Part shown: positions 32,957-40,451 of the stretch, one piece after another | Position numbering within the stretch: the first letter of the stretch is position 1 | How the letters are laid out: every line of letters begins with the position of its first letter | NCBI RefSeq assembly: GCF_009846865.1 | Contig: NZ_WUWN01000001.1 | Coordinates: 248,001-312,000 of the forward strand | Direction: 5' to 3' | DNA: 64,000 nucleotides | Source: Puerhibacterium puerhi | GTDB lineage: Bacteria > Actinomycetota > Actinomycetes > Actinomycetales > Cellulomonadaceae | Notes under the pieces: generated by a model | Told to the model about the DNA's origin: nothing | Seen by the model: only the letters and a program-made list of their open reading frames with translations | Database searches by the model: none | Program-made: the position numbers and the translations under genes

Positions 32957-33825
32957 CGCTCGTCGCCCCGCGCGCGGGGCGCCCGGCCGCGACCCGGTAC
33001 GACCGCGTGGCCAGCGCCAGCGCCGCGGCGGTGATCCGCGGGTACTCGACGTCGTTCGGCTGGGCGTGCCGCCTGCTCGCCGAGCCCGTGCGCACGCACG
33101 TGCGCAACGTCTACGCGCTCGTGCGGCTCGCCGACGAGATCGTCGACGAACCGGGCGGGTGGGCCGACGACGCGCGCGGCGCGGCGCTCGACGCCCTGGA
33201 GGCCGAGACGTACACGGCCCTGCGCACGGGCCGCAGCGCCAACCTCGTGGTCCACGCCTTCGCCGGCACGGCCCGGCACGCCGGCATCGAGCGCGCGCTG
33301 ATCGAGCCGTTCTTCCGGTCGATGCGCGCCGACCTCACCGTCACGACGCACGACCCGCAGAGCTACCGCGAGTACGTGCACGGGTCGGCCGAGGTGGTGG
33401 GCCTGATGTGCCTGCGCGTCTTCGTCGACGGCGACGGCGCCGCCTACGAGCGGCTCGCGCCGGCCGCCGCCCGCCTCGGCGCGGCGTTCCAGAAGCTCAA
33501 CTTCCTGCGCGACGTCGCCGAGGACCACGGGGTGCGCGGCCGGTCGTACCTGCCGGGCGTGGACTGCGCGCGGCTCACCGACGCCGACCGGGACGGCGTC
33601 CTCGACGACGTCGACGACGACCTCGCGGTCGCCGCCGCCGCCCTGCCGGACCTGCCGCCGTCCAGCCGCGTGGCGGTGGCGGCGGCGCACGGCCTGTTCG
33701 CCGAGCTCGCGCGGCGCCTGCGCAGCACACCGGCGGACGTGATCCGCCGCGAGCGCGTGCGGGTGCCCGACCGGGTCAAGGCCGCCGTGCTGGCGCGCGT
33801 GCTCGTCACCGGCGGGCGCGGGTGA
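32953..33825 (+). CDS. crtB: Phytoene synthase
   Basis: A 290-residue squalene/phytoene synthase. It has two aspartate-rich regions: VRLADEIVDEP in the N-terminal part and LNFLRDVAEDHGVRGRSYLP (canonical QxxNxxRDVxED with two binding Asp). YVHGSAEVVGLMCLRVF is also conserved. It joins two C20 diphosphates head to head to give 15-cis-phytoene at the membrane surface. ATGA overlap with crtE and GTGA overlap with crtI. Confidence 0.95.
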   Translation: MTLVAPRAGRPAATRYDRVASASAAAVIRGYSTSFGWACRLLAEPVRTHVRNVYALVRLADEIVDEPGGWADDARGAALDALEAETYTALRTGRSANLVVHAFAGTARHAGIERALIEPFFRSMRADLTVTTHDPQSYREYVHGSAEVVGLMCLRVFVDGDGAAYERLAPAAARLGAAFQKLNFLRDVAEDHGVRGRSYLPGVDCARLTDADRDGVLDDVDDDLAVAAAALPDLPPSSRVAVAAAHGLFAELARRLRSTPADVIRRERVRVPDRVKAAVLARVLVTGGRG

Positions 33826-35510
33826 GCGCCGAACGGTCCGCCGTCGTCGTCGGCGGCGGCGTCGCCGGCCTGGCCACGGCGGCCCTGCTGGCCCGGGACG
33901 GCTGGAGCGTGGACGTGCTGGAGCGGTCCGACGCCGTGGGCGGCCGCGCCGGGACGTGGGAGTCCGGCGGGTTCCGCTTCGACACCGGACCGTCGTGGCT
34001 GCTCATGCCCGAGGTGTTCGAGCGGTTCTTCGCCGAGGCCGGCACCACGCTGGCCGAGCGCCTCGACCTGGTGACGCTGGACCCCGCCTACCGGGTGCTG
34101 TTCGAGGACGGCGACCCGCTGGAGGTCGTGGCGGACCGCGCGGCCAACCTCGCGACGTTCGAGGCGGCCGAGCCGGGCGCCGGCGCCGCGCTGGACCGGT
34201 ACCTGCGCTCGGCGCGCAGCACCTACGAGACCGCGCTGCGCCGCTTCCTCTACACGAGCTTCGACACGCCGGGCGGGCTGCTGCACCCGGAGGTGGCGCT
34301 GCAGGGGCACCGGCTCGCTCCCCTGCTGCTGCGGTCGCTCGAGTCCTTCGTCGCCCGCCGGTTCCGCGAGCCGCGGCTGCGGCAGGTGCTCGGCTACCCG
34401 GCGGTGTTCCTGGGCACCTCCCCCGACCGCGCGCCGAGCATGTACCACCTGATGAGCGCCCTCGACCTCGAGGGCGGCGTCCGCTACCCGCGCGGCGGCT
34501 TCGGCCGCCTCGTGGACGCGCTCGCCGACGTCGCGCGGGAGGCCGGCGCGCGGCTGCGCACCGGCTGGGAGGTCACGGCCGTCACGACGCGCGCCACCGG
34601 CGCGGGTGCCGCCGGCGCGGGTGCCGAGGGCGCGGGTGCCGAGGGCGCGGGTGCCGAGGGCGCCCGCCCGGGCCGGGCGGGCCGCCACGCCGCGGTGACC
34701 GGCGTGCGCTGCACCGACCCCGGCGGCGTCGAGCGCCACCTGCCCGCCGCCCTGGTGGTGGGCGCCGCCGACCTGCACCACGTCGAGACCCGGCTGCTGC
34801 CGCCGGCGCTGCAGACCTATCCCGAGGCCTGGTGGCGCCGGCGCGACCCGGGCCCCGGCGGCGTGCTGGCGATGCTCGGCGTGCGCGGGCGGGTGCCGCA
34901 GCTGGCCCACCACACCCTGCTGTTCACCCGCGACTGGCGGCGCAACTTCGCCGACATCGCCGCCGGCGTCGTCCCCGAGCCCGCCTCCGCGTACGTGTGC
35001 GCGCCGTCCCGCACCGACCCGACGGTGGCGCCGCCGGACCACGAGAACCTCTTCGTGCTGGTCCCGGTGCCCGCCGACCCGGGCCTCGGGCGCGGGGGCG
35101 TCGACGGCCGCGGCGCCCCGGCCGTCGAGCGCGTGGCCGACGCGGCGATCGACCAACTCGCGCGCTGGGCCGGCGTGCCCGACCTGGCGGAGCGGGTCGT
35201 GGTGCGCCGCACGGTCGGGCCCGGCGACTTCGCCGCCGACCTGCACGCCTGGCGCGGCGGCATGCTCGGGCCCGGGCACACCCTGCGCCAGAGCGCGTTC
35301 CTCCGCGCCGGGAACGCCTCGCGCAAGGTCGCCGGGCTCTACTACGCCGGCTCGGGCACCATCCCCGGCGTCGGGCTGCCGATGTGCCTGATCAGCGCGG
35401 AGATCCTGCGCGACCGGGTGCGCCGGGAGGTCGGCGCCCCGGGCGCGGCGGGCCGCGCCGGCTCGCGCGCCCCCACCCGGGCGCGCCGGCCGCGGGTGGG
35501 GGCGCCGTGA
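33822..35510 (+). CDS. crtI: Phytoene desaturase (lycopene-forming)
   Basis: A 562-residue CrtI-type FAD flavoenzyme converting phytoene to lycopene. The dinucleotide-binding fold VVVGGGVAGLATAALLARDG is at residues about 6-25. FDTGPSWLLMPEVFERFF, the SPDRAPSMYHLMSALDLEGG region and the C-terminal YYAGSGTIPGVGLPMCLISA are family signatures. The GTG at 33822 overlaps the crtB stop. Odd point: a Gly/Ala/Glu-rich insertion coded by four 15-bp repeats (34601-34660) interrupts the FAD domain after the WEVTAV strand. The last 30 residues are Arg/Pro-rich. Confidence 0.94.
   Translation: MSAERSAVVVGGGVAGLATAALLARDGWSVDVLERSDAVGGRAGTWESGGFRFDTGPSWLLMPEVFERFFAEAGTTLAERLDLVTLDPAYRVLFEDGDPLEVVADRAANLATFEAAEPGAGAALDRYLRSARSTYETALRRFLYTSFDTPGGLLHPEVALQGHRLAPLLLRSLESFVARRFREPRLRQVLGYPAVFLGTSPDRAPSMYHLMSALDLEGGVRYPRGGFGRLVDALADVAREAGARLRTGWEVTAVTTRATGAGAAGAGAEGAGAEGAGAEGARPGRAGRHAAVTGVRCTDPGGVERHLPAALVVGAADLHHVETRLLPPALQTYPEAWWRRRDPGPGGVLAMLGVRGRVPQLAHHTLLFTRDWRRNFADIAAGVVPEPASAYVCAPSRTDPTVAPPDHENLFVLVPVPADPGLGRGGVDGRGAPAVERVADAAIDQLARWAGVPDLAERVVVRRTVGPGDFAADLHAWRGGMLGPGHTLRQSAFLRAGNASRKVAGLYYAGSGTIPGVGLPMCLISAEILRDRVRREVGAPGAAGRAGSRAPTRARRPRVGAP
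34601..34660 (+). repeat. 15-bp in-frame tandem repeat inside crtI
   Basis: Four copies of CGCGGGTGCCGAGGG (the first with GCCGG in place of GAGGG) begin at 34601, 34616, 34631 and 34646. They encode AGAEG units in a surface loop, and changes in copy number would keep the frame. Confidence 0.85.
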
Positions 35511-35878
35511 CCGGGCTGGCGTACCTCGCGGCGCTGGTCGTCGCGCTCGCGTGCATGGCGCTGCTCGACCACCGCTACCGCCTGGTGCTGTGGGCGGACG
35601 CGCGGCGCGGCGTGGCGGTGCTCGCGGTCGGCGTCGCGTTCTTCCTGGTGTGGGACGTGGTGGCGATCGACGCCGGGTTCTACGAGCGCGGCGGCAGCGC
35701 GGGGACGACCGGCGTGATGCTGGCGCCGGAGCTGCCGCTCGAGGAGCTCTTCTTCATCACGTTCCTGTGCTACCTCACGCTGGTGGCGCACGGCCTGGCC
35801 CGCCGCGCGCTCGCCGCGCGCCGCCCGCGCGGCGCGCGGCGGGGGGCCGCGGGCGCCCCGGGGAGGGGGCGGCGATGA
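35507..35878 (+). CDS. crtYe: C50 carotenoid cyclase subunit (CrtYe/CrtYc-like)
   Basis: A 123-residue lycopene-cyclase-domain protein with three predicted membrane segments and the signature PELPLEELFFITFLCYLTLV near residue 73. Such small subunits act as a heterodimer with the next gene product, cyclising lycopene or its C50 derivatives. The GTG at 35507 overlaps the crtI stop and the end overlaps crtYf by ATGA. Whether the ring is epsilon, beta or gamma cannot be read from the sequence. Confidence 0.88.
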   Translation: MTGLAYLAALVVALACMALLDHRYRLVLWADARRGVAVLAVGVAFFLVWDVVAIDAGFYERGGSAGTTGVMLAPELPLEELFFITFLCYLTLVAHGLARRALAARRPRGARRGAAGAPGRGRR

Positions 35879-36204
35879 CCTACCTCGGGCTGGCGCTGGT
35901 CTTCGTCGCGGGCGCCGCCGCGCTCGCCGTCGTCGCCGCCGTGGCGCGGCGCCCCGGCCGGCGCTGGTGGGCGGCCACCGCTGCCGTGGCCGCGGCGCTG
36001 CTGGTGCTGACCGCCGTCTTCGACAGCCTGATGATCCTGGCCGACCTGTTCCGCTACGACGAGGCAGCGCTCGCCGGGGCGCGCATCTGGCTGGCGCCGG
36101 TCGAGGACCTCGCGTGGCCGGTGGCCGCCGTCCTCCTGCTGCCGGCGCTGTGGGAGCTGCTGGGCGGGCACGAGGACGTGGCCGACGAGAGGACGCAGCG
36201 ATGA
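35875..36204 (+). CDS. crtYf: C50 carotenoid cyclase subunit (CrtYf/CrtYd-like)
   Basis: A 109-residue protein with three hydrophobic segments and the partner-subunit motif VFDSLMILADLFRYDEAALA followed by WLAPVEDLAWPVAAVLLLP. It is the second half of the heterodimeric cyclase. ATGA overlaps on both sides place it tightly between crtYe and crtEb. Confidence 0.88.
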   Translation: MTYLGLALVFVAGAAALAVVAAVARRPGRRWWAATAAVAAALLVLTAVFDSLMILADLFRYDEAALAGARIWLAPVEDLAWPVAAVLLLPALWELLGGHEDVADERTQR

Positions 36205-37085
36205 CCGCGGCCGCCGCCCCCGCCACGTCGGCGGTCCGCCAGCTGCTGGGCGCCTCGCGCCCGGTGAGCTGGGTGAACACCGCCTACCCCTTCGGGGCGG
36301 CGTACCTGATGGCGGGCGGCGGCGTCGACGCCACGTTCGTGCTGGGGACGCTGTACTTCCTGGTGCCGTACAACCTGCTGATGTACGGGCTCAACGACGT
36401 CTTCGACTACGAGTCCGACCTGCGCAACCCGCGCAAGGGCGGCATCGAGGGCGTGGTGCTGTCCCGCCGCTGGCACCGCCTGACTGTCCTCGCCGCCGTC
36501 GTGGCGAACGTGCCCTTCCTGGCCTACCTCGTGGCCGTGGGGAGCGCGGGCTCGACGGCGGTGCTGGCGGTGAGCGTGTTCGCGGTGGTCGCCTACTCCG
36601 CCCCGCGGCTGCGGTTCAAGGAGCGGCCGCTGCTGGACTCGGTCACCTCCAGCACGCACTTCGTCAGCCCCGCCGTCTTCGGCCTGGTGCTGGCCGGGGG
36701 CGAGCCCTCGCGGGCGGCCGTGGCGGCGCTGGCGGGCTTCTTCCTGTGGGGGATGGCGTCCCAGGCGTTCGGGGCGGTGCAGGACGTCGAGGCCGACCGG
36801 GCCGCCGGGATCGCGTCGGTGGCCACGTGGCTGGGCGCGGCGCGCACCGTGCGCCTGGCGATGGCGCTCTACGCCGCCGCCGGTGTCGTCGTCGCGCTGG
36901 CCGGCTGGCCCGGCGGGCTCGCCGGCCTGCTCGCGCTGCCGTACCTGGCGAGCGTCGCGCCGTACCGGTCGCTGGCCGACGCCGACTGCGAGCGCGCCCA
37001 CGCCGGGTGGCAGCGGTTCCTGTGGCTCAACTTCGTCACCGGGTTCCTGGTGACGCAGCTGCTCATCTGGGTAGCGCTGCGGTGA
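36201..37085 (+). CDS. crtEb: Lycopene elongase (UbiA-type prenyltransferase)
   Basis: A 294-residue polytopic UbiA-family prenyltransferase. The first Asp-rich motif NDVFDYESDLRNPRKGG and the second, QDVEADRAAGIAS, are present with about eight membrane segments. SRPVSWVNTAYPFGAAYLMA is typical of CrtEb. It adds two C5 units to lycopene, which commits the pathway to C50 carotenoids such as decaprenoxanthin, sarcinaxanthin or C.p.450. ATGA overlap with crtYf, GTGA overlap with the glycosyltransferase. Confidence 0.92.
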   Translation: MTAAAAPATSAVRQLLGASRPVSWVNTAYPFGAAYLMAGGGVDATFVLGTLYFLVPYNLLMYGLNDVFDYESDLRNPRKGGIEGVVLSRRWHRLTVLAAVVANVPFLAYLVAVGSAGSTAVLAVSVFAVVAYSAPRLRFKERPLLDSVTSSTHFVSPAVFGLVLAGGEPSRAAVAALAGFFLWGMASQAFGAVQDVEADRAAGIASVATWLGAARTVRLAMALYAAAGVVVALAGWPGGLAGLLALPYLASVAPYRSLADADCERAHAGWQRFLWLNFVTGFLVTQLLIWVALR

Positions 37086-37840
37086 GCCCCGGCCCGCGAC
37101 GGACGCTGCCGACGGTGAGCGTCGTCGTCCCCGCGCGCGACGACGCCCGCGCGCTGCGCCGGTGCCTGCGCGCGCTCGCCGCGCAGACCGTGGCCCCGGC
37201 GGAGGTGATCGTGGTCGACAACGCCTCGCGCGACGACACGGCCGCCGTCGCCCGCGCGCACGGCGCGCGCGTGGTGGCCGAGCCGCGCCCGGGCATCCCG
37301 GCCGCCGCGGCCGCCGGGTACGACGCCGCGACCGGCGACGTCGTCGGCCGCCTGGACGCCGACTCCGTGCCCGGCCCGCGCTGGGTGGAGCAGGCCGCCA
37401 CCGCGCTCGCGGAGCCGGGGGTGGTCGCCGTCACGGGCACCGGCCGCTTCGCCGAGCACGGCGCGCTGGGCGGCGCGACGGCCGGCGCCTACCTGGGGGC
37501 GTACTACGGCCTGTGCTTCCTGGCGCTGGCGCACCTGCCGGTGTGGGGCTCGAGCATGGCGGTGCGCCGGACGGCGTGGCTGGCCGTGCGCGACCGCGTG
37601 CACCGCCACGACCCGGAGCTGCACGACGACCTCGACCTGGCGTTCCTGCTGACCCCGCTGGGCCCGGTGCGGCTCGACCGGTCGTTGCGGGTCGACGTCT
37701 CGGCGCGGTCCCTGCGCGGCGCCGCCCAGCTGCGCCGGCGGTTCCGCCGTGCCTTCCGCACCCTGGCGGTGAACTGGCGCGACGCGCCGCCGTGGGAGCG
37801 CTGGTCGGCGCGCCTGGGCGCCGGGCAGCGGGCAGGCTAG
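37082..37840 (+). CDS. Family 2 glycosyltransferase, possibly carotenoid glucosylating
   Basis: A 252-residue GT-A fold enzyme. TVSVVVPARDDARALRRCLR and VIVVDNASRDDT form the nucleotide-binding part, GRLDADSVPGPRW holds the DxD-type metal site (D-A-D), and HDDLDLAFLL is a likely acceptor/base region. There is a short hydrophobic stretch (AYYGLCFLALAHLPVWG) near residue 140. The GTG start overlaps the crtEb stop, so it is part of the carotenoid operon. C50 carotenoids are often glucosylated, so a CrtX-like role is plausible but unproven; it is not homologous to classical CrtX. Confidence 0.8.
   Translation: MSPGPRRTLPTVSVVVPARDDARALRRCLRALAAQTVAPAEVIVVDNASRDDTAAVARAHGARVVAEPRPGIPAAAAAGYDAATGDVVGRLDADSVPGPRWVEQAATALAEPGVVAVTGTGRFAEHGALGGATAGAYLGAYYGLCFLALAHLPVWGSSMAVRRTAWLAVRDRVHRHDPELHDDLDLAFLLTPLGPVRLDRSLRVDVSARSLRGAAQLRRRFRRAFRTLAVNWRDAPPWERWSARLGAGQRAG
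37833..37838 (+). promoter_or_regulatory. Leaderless-type -10 box CAGGCT
   Basis: CAGGCT overlaps the end of the glycosyltransferase gene and lies six bases before the ATG at 37845. Confidence 0.4.
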
Positions 37841-37844
37841 GCGG

Positions 37845-38294
37845 ATGCGTCTCTGGTCCTTGCACCCGCGGTACCTCGACCGGCAGGGGCTCACGGCGTG
37901 CTGGCGCGAGGGGCTCCTCGCCCAGGCCGTGCTCCTCGACCGCACCAAGGGCTACCGCAACCACCCCCAGCTCGAGCGCTTCCGCGCGCAGCCCGACCCC
38001 GCCGCGGCGGTCGGGGCGTACCTCGTGGCCGTGGCCGCGGAGGCGGGCGAGCGCGGCTACCGGTTCGACCTCGCCCGGGTGGAGCGCCCGGGCACCGTCG
38101 AGCCGATCCCCGTGACGGCGGGCCAGGTGGCGCACGAGTGGCAGCACCTGACCGCCAAGCTGCAGGCGCGCTCGCCCGACCGCGCGGCGGCGCTGGAGGG
38201 GGTGCTCACCCCCGAGCCGCACCCGCTGTTCCACGTGGTGCCCGGCGACGTCGAGACCTGGGAGCGCGCCACGGACAGCAGGCCCGCCCGCTAG
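37845..38294 (+). CDS. Pyrimidine-dimer DNA glycosylase / endonuclease V-like protein
   Basis: A 149-residue protein of the Pyr_excise family. The N-terminal MRLWSLHPRYLDRQGLTACW, then EGLLAQAVLLDRTKGYRNHP and the VAHEWQHLTAKLQARSPDR segment are characteristic of bacterial proteins annotated as T4 endonuclease V-like glycosylases. Those act on UV-induced pyrimidine dimers, but few bacterial members have been tested. It lies five bases after the carotenoid operon, with its own CAGGCT box. The pairing of UV repair with photoprotective pigments is suggestive. Confidence 0.75.
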   Translation: MRLWSLHPRYLDRQGLTACWREGLLAQAVLLDRTKGYRNHPQLERFRAQPDPAAAVGAYLVAVAAEAGERGYRFDLARVERPGTVEPIPVTAGQVAHEWQHLTAKLQARSPDRAAALEGVLTPEPHPLFHVVPGDVETWERATDSRPAR

Positions 38295-38297
38295 CGT
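38292..38297 (+). promoter_or_regulatory. Leaderless-type -10 box TAGCGT of the DUF2809 gene
   Basis: TAGCGT overlaps the stop codon of the preceding gene and lies seven bases before the ATG at 38305. Confidence 0.5.
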
Positions 38298-38304
38298 GCG
38301 GCGG

Positions 38305-38700
38305 ATGACCTCCCGCCCGGCCGCCGGCCTCGCCGCCGCCGTCGTCGTCCTCGCCGGCCTCGGCGCGCGGGCGGGGCTGCCGCCCGCGCTCGGCGACCCG
38401 CTCGGCGACGCGCTGTACGCGACGCTCGTCGTGCTGCTCGTGGTGCTCCTGCGGCCGCGCACCGCCCCGGCGTCGGCGGCCCTCGCCGGCCTGACACTGT
38501 GCGCCGCCGTCGAGCTGTTCCAGCTCACCGGGGTGCCCGCGGAGCTGGCCGCGCGGTGGCCGCTGGTGCGCCTGGCGCTCGGCACCACGTTCTGGGCGCC
38601 GGACCTGCTGCGGTACGCGGTCGGGGCCGCGCTCGGGTGGGGGCTGTGCGCCGCCCTGCGCGCGGCGGCGGGCAGGAACCGGTCGCGGACCGCAGGATAG
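38305..38700 (+). CDS. DUF2809 membrane protein
   Basis: A 131-residue, very hydrophobic protein with about four membrane segments. GLGARAGLPPALGDPLGDAL, CAAVELFQLTGVPAELAAR and WAPDLLRYAVGAALGWGLCA match the DUF2809 family, whose function is unknown. An in-frame GTG at 38296 would add three residues; the ATG at 38305 fits the TAGCGT leaderless box better. Its stop codon lies inside the IdeR-type box of the heme oxygenase gene. Confidence 0.8.
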   Translation: MTSRPAAGLAAAVVVLAGLGARAGLPPALGDPLGDALYATLVVLLVVLLRPRTAPASAALAGLTLCAAVELFQLTGVPAELAARWPLVRLALGTTFWAPDLLRYAVGAALGWGLCAALRAAAGRNRSRTAG

Positions 38701-38710
38701 GCATACCTAA
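38692..38710. promoter_or_regulatory. IdeR/DtxR-type iron box
   Basis: Read on the minus strand, the 19-mer TTAGGTATGCCTATCCTGC matches the DtxR consensus TTAGGTTAGCCTAACCTAA at 14 of 19 positions. It overlaps the last codons of the DUF2809 gene and lies 82 bp upstream of heme oxygenase. A TAGCGT box (38721-38726) follows, so repression by iron-loaded IdeR/DtxR is expected. Confidence 0.7.
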
Positions 38711-38736
38711 CTTCGGCTGCTAGCGTGAGCCAGAGC

Positions 38737-38751
38737 CTGACGGATCGTCAG
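38737..38751. promoter_or_regulatory. Palindrome CTGACG-GAT-CGTCAG in the heme oxygenase leader
   Basis: A perfect six-base-pair inverted repeat with a three-base spacer, 41 bp before the heme oxygenase ATG. It could be a second regulator site (heme-responsive) or a small hairpin in the leader. Confidence 0.4.
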
Positions 38752-38792
38752 GTCGGTCCCGCTCCTGTCCTCCCCCTCCGATCGGAGGCACC

Positions 38793-39443
38793 ATGACCGC
38801 CACGTCCGTCGCCGCCCCCACCCTGTCGACCCGGCTGCGCGAGGGCACCCGCGCCGAGCACCGGGCCGCCGAGTCCCAGGGCTTCGTGGAGCAGCTGCTC
38901 TCGGGCCGCCTCGACGTCGCCGCCTACGCCGACCTGGCCGCCCAGCAGCTCGAGGTCTACCGGGCGCTGGAGGAGGCGAGCGCGCTGGCGCGGCGCGACC
39001 CGCGCGGCGCCGGCCTCGTCTTCGACGAGCTCGAGCGCGTGCCGTCGATCGAGCGCGACCTGGCCCACCTCTACGGCGCCGGCTGGCGCGACGAGGTGCG
39101 CATCCTGCCTGCCACGCGCCTCTACGCGGCCCGCCTGCGCGACGTCGGCGCCCGGCTGCCGGAGTACGCGGCGCACGCCTACACCCGCTACCTCGGCGAC
39201 CTGTCCGGCGGGCAGGTCGTCAAGCGGATGATGCAGCGGCACTACGGCATGGGTGCCGAGGGCCTCGCGTTCTACGACTTCCCGGAGATCCCCCGGGCCA
39301 AGCCGTTCAAGGACCTCTACCGCGAGCGCCTCGACGCCCTCGAGCTGGACGCGGCGGAGACCGCCCGCGCCGTCGCCGAGGCCCAGGAGGCGTTCCGCCT
39401 CAACCGGGCGATGTTCGTCGCGCTGGGCGCCGCCCACCACTGA
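38793..39443 (+). CDS. hmuO: Heme oxygenase (biliverdin-producing)
   Basis: A 216-residue helical heme oxygenase that opens heme to biliverdin, carbon monoxide and iron. The proximal heme-ligand His is H23 in REGTRAEHRAAESQGF, and the distal-helix glycine motif is RYLGDLSGGQVVKRMM. LERVPSIERDLAHLYG and AHAYTRYLGDL are also conserved. The ATG at 38793 follows CGGAGG. It is a single gene behind an IdeR-type box, so it should be induced when iron is scarce and used to take iron from heme; no heme importer is beside it. Confidence 0.94.
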   Translation: MTATSVAAPTLSTRLREGTRAEHRAAESQGFVEQLLSGRLDVAAYADLAAQQLEVYRALEEASALARRDPRGAGLVFDELERVPSIERDLAHLYGAGWRDEVRILPATRLYAARLRDVGARLPEYAAHAYTRYLGDLSGGQVVKRMMQRHYGMGAEGLAFYDFPEIPRAKPFKDLYRERLDALELDAAETARAVAEAQEAFRLNRAMFVALGAAHH

Positions 39444-39473
39444 CCCCGCACCGTCGTCGATACGGATGCGGGT

Positions 39474-39517
39474 ACAGGACACGCCGGGCGACCCGCGGAT
39501 CGCCCGGCGCGTCCTGT
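39474..39517 (-). terminator. 21-bp stem terminator between hmuO and apnO
   Basis: Positions 39474-39494 pair with 39497-39517 with only two non-Watson-Crick positions. In minus-strand RNA both become G-U pairs, giving an unbroken 21-bp stem, so it is best suited to end the apionate operon. Confidence 0.7.
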
Positions 39518-39572
39518 GCCCACGGCCGAGGGGTGGCCCCCGGCGGGGGCGGCGGGCGCAGGGCCCGGAGGC

Positions 39573-40451
39573 TCAGCGGCGCACCGCGTCGATCTTGAGC
39601 ATCTTGGCGATCACCGTGTCGAGCTCGGTGTCGTCGAAGATCTGCTTCCAGTCCTCCTTGATGATCTTCTCGCGGCCGTAGCCCATCGCGATGTGGCAGG
39701 CGTCCGAGAAGGGGTTCGAGCCGCGCAGGCCGTTGGTCAGCGCGATCCAGGTGTGGCCCCAGAGCATGGCGCGGGCGGCCTCGCGCGGCACGCCGACCGT
39801 GTTCACGGTCTCCTCGAGGGCCTCGTTGAGGAAGTCGCCGATCATGCAGGCGATGGTCTCGACCAGCGTCGGCTCGAGCACGGCGAGCTGCTTGACGGTG
39901 ACCCAGTGCACCTGGATGACCGGCGCGTACATCGTGGAGATGACGCCCTCGGCGATCGCGCGGACCTCGTCGGAGCCGTTCTCCAGGGCGGCGACGACCT
40001 CCTGCGGGGCGGCGATGCCGCCGAACGTGTCGTCCCACTCCTCCTTGGTGGTGCGCTCGAGGAACACCGACGGGTGGCACGGGTGCGCCACGGCGTAGTG
40101 GATGTCCTCGCGCTGGGCCAGCAGGCCCGCGTAGGCGGCGGCCGGGTCGAGCGTGAGCACGATGGCGCCCGGCTTCATGACCGGCACGACGTCCTCGGAG
40201 ACCGCGCCCAGGACGACGTCCGGCACGGCGAGGATGACGACGTCGGCGGCGCGGGCGGCCTCCAGCGTGTCGGTCACGGTGCGGCCCAGACCCTCGATGC
40301 GCTCGCGGCCGGCCGGGGACGCCTCGGCGTAGAGCGTCGTGTAGTCCTCGCTCTTGGCGAAGTTGTTCGAGACGCGGGTGCCCATCTTGCCGCCGGCGCC
40401 GATCACGGCGACGGTCAGCTGGCCGGTCTCGGTGGGAAGGGTGTCGGTCAT
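39573..40451 (-). CDS. apnO: D-apionate oxidoisomerase
   Basis: A 292-residue NAD-dependent enzyme with an N-terminal Rossmann motif VAVIGAGGKMGTRVSNNFAK and a C-terminal phosphogluconate-dehydrogenase-like (PGDH_C) domain including HPCHPSVF, TVKQLAVLEPTLVE and the GHTWIALTNGL helix. Proteins of this architecture include ApnO, which oxidises and isomerises D-apionate to 3-oxo-isoapionate. The co-encoded decarboxylase and L-erythrulose enzymes support this. The ATG at 40451 overlaps oiaC by ATGA. It is the last gene of the operon. Another beta-hydroxyacid dehydrogenase role is the alternative. Confidence 0.8.
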   Translation of the reverse strand: MTDTLPTETGQLTVAVIGAGGKMGTRVSNNFAKSEDYTTLYAEASPAGRERIEGLGRTVTDTLEAARAADVVILAVPDVVLGAVSEDVVPVMKPGAIVLTLDPAAAYAGLLAQREDIHYAVAHPCHPSVFLERTTKEEWDDTFGGIAAPQEVVAALENGSDEVRAIAEGVISTMYAPVIQVHWVTVKQLAVLEPTLVETIACMIGDFLNEALEETVNTVGVPREAARAMLWGHTWIALTNGLRGSNPFSDACHIAMGYGREKIIKEDWKQIFDDTELDTVIAKMLKIDAVRR

